This document shows positions 61,301-64,000 of a DNA stretch of 64,000 nt, piece by piece (the stretch's first letter is position 1; each line of letters begins with the position of its first letter). The notes below the pieces were generated by a model that was given only the letters and a program-made list of their open reading frames with translations, had not been told where the DNA came from and made no database searches. Origin of the DNA: Candidatus Villigracilis saccharophilus (GTDB lineage: Bacteria > Chloroflexota > Anaerolineae > Anaerolineales > Villigracilaceae); the NCBI GenBank assembly GCA_016709305.1, contig JADJNA010000055.1, forward strand, positions 62,001 through 126,000. The letters run 5' to 3'. The position numbers were made by a program, and so were the translations under genes.

Positions 61301-61461
61301 TGCGCATTCGATCCAAACGCGCGGGCGGTGTTCGCGGCTGTGGTCCACTGCAGTAGATTCTTACGGGCAATGAGCAGACGGATTAAGGTGGTAGAGATCG
61401 CTCCCAGCATAAGCAGTGCTTCGTATGGCAGGAAAAAGTATGGCAAACGACCAGCGCGCAA
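55348..61461 (-). CDS. ndvB: cyclic beta-1,2-glucan synthase, C-terminal part (GH94)
   Basis: 2,037 residues. This is the downstream part of an NdvB-type synthase, with the membrane region, the long beta-sandwich region and the GH94 phosphorylase-like domain at the end. The catalytic Asp is in 'GGGDWNDGMNRVG', and 'YHADTREKV'-like and 'GRGGWTWYTGSSAWMYR' segments match GH94. Together with the gene at 61361 it adds up to about 2,877 residues, the normal full length. The join fails at an A5 run (61433-61437), where the two parts overlap in different frames. Most likely it is one gene with an indel. Confidence 0.9.
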   Translation of the reverse strand: MRAGRLPYFFLPYEALLMLGAISTTLIRLLIARKNLLQWTTAANTARAFGSNAHYETWREMTWSLVFTVLLGTTIAIFNPSALWAALPFLIVWLLAPQIASMISRPVRHTTTPLSEPQRRQVLRLARRTWAFFEQFAGPNDHWLPPDHFQETPRGSVAHYTTPTNIGLLLVSTLSAYDLGYMGLFELAVRLRSTFENMDKLEHYRGHLLNWYDSQTLTALPPRYISTVDSGNLAACLITLKQGCLTLPDASLMDNKRWQGLLVILDILAEVLQALEKNNPHASIESFEVELTSIYERVSAIQNQPSTWMMTLVWLSGEGWERVSHRLMELLESHPNLKSESLTDLQLYLDLMQHHLQDMRRSLDLFAPWLSSMDNAPVSQTPAWQLFRESLPLELPTLKEAGALYVRIKSALNIFKAQMQDETSRDWCQKLDDDLSTARMTVTPLLIGFQELADHAHTALINMDFRFLFDERRQVFHIGYNASTEKLDPSFYDLLASEARIASLIAIAKGDVPHSHWQHLGRPVTKVNGKQVLLSWSGTMFEYLMPTLFTKNYIGTFLSDSSYAALDAQVDYSKEREVPWGISESGYFAFDANQNYQYQAFGVPDLGYKRDLPDDLVITPYASLLGLSLQPQTVLKNMKHLEELKMLGRFGFYEALDYTKTRQSDGQAYAIVRSYMAHHQGMILVAACNYLSNDVMVRRFHADEHIQSVELLLQEKIPQNPPIEYPHPDDPSDLPEGIRLVSSEPWRVPVDSPMPLVHVLSQGESSVLITNAGSGYSQWHEFALTRWHADATLDQWGTWIYLQDRESGALWSTTNQPIGCAPEQQEVMFYPHKVEFQRWDQGISLRTGVTISTDGVEIRRVNILNDSNSPRRLKLTSYGEVVLAAQSADRRHPAFNKLFIESEYLPNENALLFQRRPRSADEKNVVLIHAMVIEAGRKVTGEYESDRAKFLGRSQTMHTPQALNRSKGRLSGTTGGTLDPIFSLAQKIDLKPHAKTRVTFLTLAAPTRAEALEKLSRYRSGQSIHRAFDDARARSDRELLELGLNAFAVENIQRLLSALLYPTGTLRAAPHILAQNQKGQSGLWAFGISGDFPILMVRVRDGETPLLREALQAFSYWRGHHVTINLIILNDQDTGYALDLHNAILRQIRRMGAEASLNQRDGIFVQRTDQLGQADKILFETVAGVILDEKGGTLADHALRLIVQSTRLPQFTASLSAMLDPEPTVSLALPDGLQIGNGLGGFSPDGKEYVIHLKPGQRTPQPWVNVIANPKFGFLVSESGLGSTWAENSGENRLTPWRNDAVTDMPGEAIYIRDEETGLAWSPTPMPAGAATTHVIRHGAGYSIFESQSHGLNQNMRVFAAADASVKIVELRLQNLWDRPRRVTVTYYLEWVLGTTRDTNQAHIMPEFVADENALLAVNHFNSEFGERVAFLASNKKPHNITTDRTEFLGRMGSMRAPAALGRIGLDSSVNAGVDPCAVIQLHVDLAPGAMEEVFFLIGEGRDRAESLALIGQIQTGAEVDAIWESVQLQWDDILNAIVVETPDAGMNLMLNRWLMYQTMACRLWGRTALYQSSGAFGFRDQLQDVMALLHTRPDLARAQILEAARHQFEEGDVLHWWNPPAGRGVRTRFSDDLLWLPYVTAEYVSATGDESILSEKIPFLNGDPLKPNEAERYTQYESTSDLATLYQHCRRALEKGSTSGKHGLPLMGGGDWNDGMNRVGMAGRGESVWLGWFLHTTLQRFASLMVLMNDDPAPFLEQAAKLSRSIETQAWDGEWYLRAYYDDGSRLGSHENIECQIDSIAQSWAVLSGAADSSRALQAMESVNGKLVKQAEQMILLFTPPFDKSMHDPGYIKGYLPGVRENGGQYTHAAIWTAWAFAKLGQGDRAMHLFGMLNPIHHADTREKVVRYRVEPYVIAADIYSVFPHIGRGGWTWYTGSSAWMYRLGIEAILGVTRVGDALNINPCIPRDWPGYTLDYRFGTTHYKVSVENPGNINQGVLQVILDEKLLIGKLIPLINDGFPHEVRIVMKQSLSKDVQ

Positions 61462-63883
61462 GCGGCAGTTGAAGCGATTTTAGAAATTGTTTGAGCGGCA
61501 GCCTTCTTCGCAGGCTGTATTTGGCATCCTGATAGGTCTGTGCCGCGATGGGCATTACAGAAGGCAGCAACACCAGCAACGTCCAGACCAGAGGTGAGCC
61601 GGGTAGGAAAAGCCAGCCAGCAGCGAACAGCGCTAGCAGGGTTGGCGGTAACAGACTGCGCCTTAGATTGTCGAAAACCTTCCAGATATTGATTATAGAT
61701 AAACAATTTACCCCTACGCCTTTTTCTGTATGGACGATCGGAAACAGCCAGGGCAGTAATTGCCAATCGCCGCGAATCCAACGGCGCAGCCGGCGGGCAT
61801 ACACCATATAACGCCAGGGGTATTCCTCATATAAGGTGATATCTGTCACCAATGCCGCCCGTCCATAGATGCCTTCAAATAGGTCATGGCTGAGCAAAGT
61901 ATTTTGACGAACCTGTCCAGCCAGACTGCGCTCGAAAGCCGCGACATCATAGATACCCTTGCCAACATAACTCCCTTCGCCGAACAGATCCTGATAGACA
62001 TCCGAGACGGCGAAGGAGTACAGGTCAAACCCGGAGTTCCCCGCAAATATCTGCGAAAACAGCGAACGGTTTGCGCTGGTGGGTTTGATGGCGACTCGCG
62101 GCTGCAGCACGGTGTAGCCTGCAACGACCGAGCGTCCATCTGCGGCGAATTCGGCATGGTTTAGCGGATGCGCCAGCGTGGCGATCAGTCGGTTCGCGCT
62201 GCCCTGCGGCAGGGAAGTATCCGCGTCGAGCGTGATCACAAATTTAATATCAGATAAAATACCCGTATCCCCAACTTGTGTCGTGTAGGCAGTTCCACCT
62301 GAATTAAGCAGCAGGCGATTGAAGTCCGCGAGTTTGCCGCGTTTGCGTTCCCAGCCCATCCAAACCCCTTCGGATGGATTCCATTGACGCTGACGATGAA
62401 ATAAATAAAACGGTACGGCCTTTAAATATTTTTTGTTAATGTTTTCAATACCAAGGCTTGCCAAGGCAAGCAATTCTTCATCCTCCGGCATGTTCTCAGC
62501 AGGGGCATCCCCGAAATCGGTCAGCAGGGCATAGGTTAAAAGTGGATCGGGATTGGACAAATAATAAAGTTCCAACTCCTGCAGGAGATGGTCAAGTTCA
62601 CCAACACTTTCCAACAGAGTTGGCACAACAACCATGGTACGGTTACCAGAAGGAATACCTTCTGAAAAATCCATGCGTGGCAGGCTTTTAGGCTTAATCC
62701 GATGTGTGACATTCCAATGCACAAGCGATATCGCCGCTTCCACTACCAATCCAGATCCAAGCAAACCGACAACGATCAGTTGGAAAGTTGAACCGCCTGA
62801 AAGGAATGCATACGTTAACAGTCCAAAAAGGAGGAGCAGGGAAGAGATGGCGATACTGCCAAGGTAAGTGAATGTTGGAAATGAGAGCAACCGATTCTGG
62901 AAACGCGTTCTTAATCCCGGCTGATAGCTGATCCTGTTTTCAAGCGCAGCGCGGCCTGCTCCCAGTAGATAAAAGCCCACGTGTTTTTGTCGCAGCGGAG
63001 TTTTATCCAACGCGCTGTGAGCGAATTCAATTGCCGTGAATGCAATCTGTTTTTCGCTATAACTTGAATGACGCGCCAGTTCCTCGATGACACTGCGATA
63101 ATTATTGCGGGTGTCAAAATCCATGCCCGCATAGATCCGCGCAGGGTCATCCCGTAATATTTGTTCCACCTGACTGGTTTGCTCAAAGATATCCTTCCAG
63201 TCTGTAGCGGCAAGCAGGCGCAGACTGAGAAAACAATTGGCTACGATCGTCTCGTTCGCCAATGTTGGGGAATCGGATTGACCGGTAGTTTCACTCAAAC
63301 TCTTGGGTACCTTCATGCCAGTCAGTTCTGATGTGGCATGTACGAGTCGTTCCAGGATTCCGATACGCAGCATGATCGGCAGCGCCCAGAGTTCACCGAT
63401 CGTCAGCGGTGTGACTTGTTGGTAGTCCAGCATAAAAACAGCAGTTTGATTTAGATCAAGCTGACTTTGGCTGTATTCGATCCATTCACGCGCCAGTGCA
63501 AAAATACGAGGGAATCCTTGCAGGGATGTTCCACTTAATTTCGGCAGCTCGTTAAGAAAACTAACAGGCAAATCCTCTTCGATGAGGCGCAGGGATTGTT
63601 TGACGAGATAAAAATTGTCCAGCATCCATTCGCCCGCATGCGAAATCGGAAGGTCATTTGCAGGCACCGATTTAAAAAGAGTATTGGCATTTTGCAAGGC
63701 AAGATCACAACTCTTCAAATATTCCAACAAGTCCGTACCTTTGGAACGTGCCGCTGCTGTATCCAGGGCATGACTTATTGTCACGCCCTGTGCTTTTGCC
63801 AATTGGTGGGCTAATTCTATGAGTCGATTATCGGCGTCTGGGTTAATTGATTCGGATGGAATAGCCTGCGGAGAATTATGCAT
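61361..63883 (-). CDS. ndvB: cyclic beta-1,2-glucan synthase, N-terminal part (GT84)
   Basis: 840 residues. It has helices and the GT84 glucosyltransferase domain. Sites: 'FVITLDADTSLPQGSANRLI' (DxD), and 'RWIRGDWQLLPWLFPIVH' (the R/QxxRW-type end). It makes the beta-1,2-glucan chain that the other part trims and closes. The frame runs into a short overlap with the next gene, and 'WSFAILFP' should lead to 'FFLPYEALLMLG', which lies one base off. Periplasmic glucans of this sort help in osmotic stress. Confidence 0.9.
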   Translation of the reverse strand: MHNSPQAIPSESINPDADNRLIELAHQLAKAQGVTISHALDTAAARSKGTDLLEYLKSCDLALQNANTLFKSVPANDLPISHAGEWMLDNFYLVKQSLRLIEEDLPVSFLNELPKLSGTSLQGFPRIFALAREWIEYSQSQLDLNQTAVFMLDYQQVTPLTIGELWALPIMLRIGILERLVHATSELTGMKVPKSLSETTGQSDSPTLANETIVANCFLSLRLLAATDWKDIFEQTSQVEQILRDDPARIYAGMDFDTRNNYRSVIEELARHSSYSEKQIAFTAIEFAHSALDKTPLRQKHVGFYLLGAGRAALENRISYQPGLRTRFQNRLLSFPTFTYLGSIAISSLLLLFGLLTYAFLSGGSTFQLIVVGLLGSGLVVEAAISLVHWNVTHRIKPKSLPRMDFSEGIPSGNRTMVVVPTLLESVGELDHLLQELELYYLSNPDPLLTYALLTDFGDAPAENMPEDEELLALASLGIENINKKYLKAVPFYLFHRQRQWNPSEGVWMGWERKRGKLADFNRLLLNSGGTAYTTQVGDTGILSDIKFVITLDADTSLPQGSANRLIATLAHPLNHAEFAADGRSVVAGYTVLQPRVAIKPTSANRSLFSQIFAGNSGFDLYSFAVSDVYQDLFGEGSYVGKGIYDVAAFERSLAGQVRQNTLLSHDLFEGIYGRAALVTDITLYEEYPWRYMVYARRLRRWIRGDWQLLPWLFPIVHTEKGVGVNCLSIINIWKVFDNLRRSLLPPTLLALFAAGWLFLPGSPLVWTLLVLLPSVMPIAAQTYQDAKYSLRRRLPLKQFLKSLQLPLARWSFAILFPAIRSTAYAGSDLYHLNPSAHCP

Positions 63884-63886
63884 AAG

Positions 63887-64000
63887 TTAACGTTCTGCGC
63901 GATTGCCGGATTGCGTGTCAGAAGATGCCAGGTCTGGTTTGGCGGGTAAGTCCTGTACGATCAAGAGAGGTACTTTGCCATATTGGACGAAGTTGTTTGC
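63887..64000 (-). CDS. C-terminal fragment of a gene running off the window
   Basis: On the minus strand from base 64000 a frame reads 'FVQYGKVPLLIVQDLPAKPD' and on to 'SGNRAER', stopping at 63887, 3 bases before the NdvB start. The 'VPLLIVQD' end resembles a universal stress protein C-terminus, but the piece is too short to be sure. Confidence 0.5.
   Translation of the reverse strand, partial: ANNFVQYGKVPLLIVQDLPAKPDLASSDTQSGNRAER

Noticed and set aside
61361..61461. Programmed frameshift in ndvB
   Set aside because: No slippery heptamer with downstream structure is evident, and other genes here break the same way at homopolymers; a sequencing indel is more likely.
1..64000. tRNA, rRNA, prophage or IS elements
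   Set aside because: I looked for cloverleaf-like stems, transposase motifs and phage structural genes and saw none.

Overview
The window looks like a chromosomal segment from a free-living, heterotrophic bacterium, most likely a Chloroflexota (Anaerolineae-like) member. That placement is an inference from gene content and protein style (XylFGH-type sugar transport, Thr/Pro-rich lipoproteins, a dense set of small envelope-stress proteins, an NdvB-type glucan synthase). No rRNA or tRNA gene is present to confirm it. I saw no phage, IS element or CRISPR array.

Layout. (1) Bases 1-14720, all minus strand: an L-arabinose/pentose block. Reading from the promoter side it holds a LacI-family regulator with two tandem operators in front of it, a sugar-binding lipoprotein, ABC ATPase and permease, an HbpS-like protein, two NAD(P)-dependent oxidoreductases, a FGGY kinase, AraD, AraA, an aldo/keto reductase, a mutarotase-like protein and an MFS transporter. 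(2) 15132-20530: a NapH-like iron-sulfur membrane protein, a two-component system with a Met-rich sensor loop, a rhodanese, and a convergent set (FixH/YtkA-like, SafE-like, small Cys-rich metal-binding protein) that suggests metal or copper handling. (3) 20624-25483: a thiol/sulfur-redox block with DUF302, two OsmC proteins, FmdB, a thioredoxin-DUF2892 fusion, an ECF sigma factor with a ZAS-type anti-sigma, a tandem-thioredoxin oxidoreductase and a TlpA-like protein. Four genes or operons here share one promoter motif with identical 16-nt spacing, so the local sigma factor probably runs a compact redox regulon. (4) 25688-43046: an envelope-stress island (LSDAT/SLOG, CBS, BON, PRC, YtxH, YggT-like, GlsB, CsbD, AI-2E, YihY, rhomboid, tiny membrane proteins, lipoproteins). 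(5) 43182-46613: paired c-di-GMP enzymes, HD-GYP and GGDEF, sharing a duplicated PAS module. (6) 46879-64000: a GH5-CBM3 glucanase, a cellulose-synthase-like GT2, a NarX/NarL-type two-component system and a cyclic beta-1,2-glucan synthase split into two frames.

Two non-coding signals stand out. One is the four-site ECF promoter motif. The other is a six-copy stem-loop repeat of about 70 bp (29.5-52.5 kb), always just after the stop codon of a minus-strand gene and always in the same orientation, with compensatory changes in its stem.

Sequence quality. At least eight conserved genes are broken by apparent single-base indels, several in homopolymers, and two more conserved proteins lack about 60 internal residues. 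This pattern fits uncorrected long-read assembly errors better than real gene decay. Frameshifted genes are therefore annotated as single loci with the break position noted.
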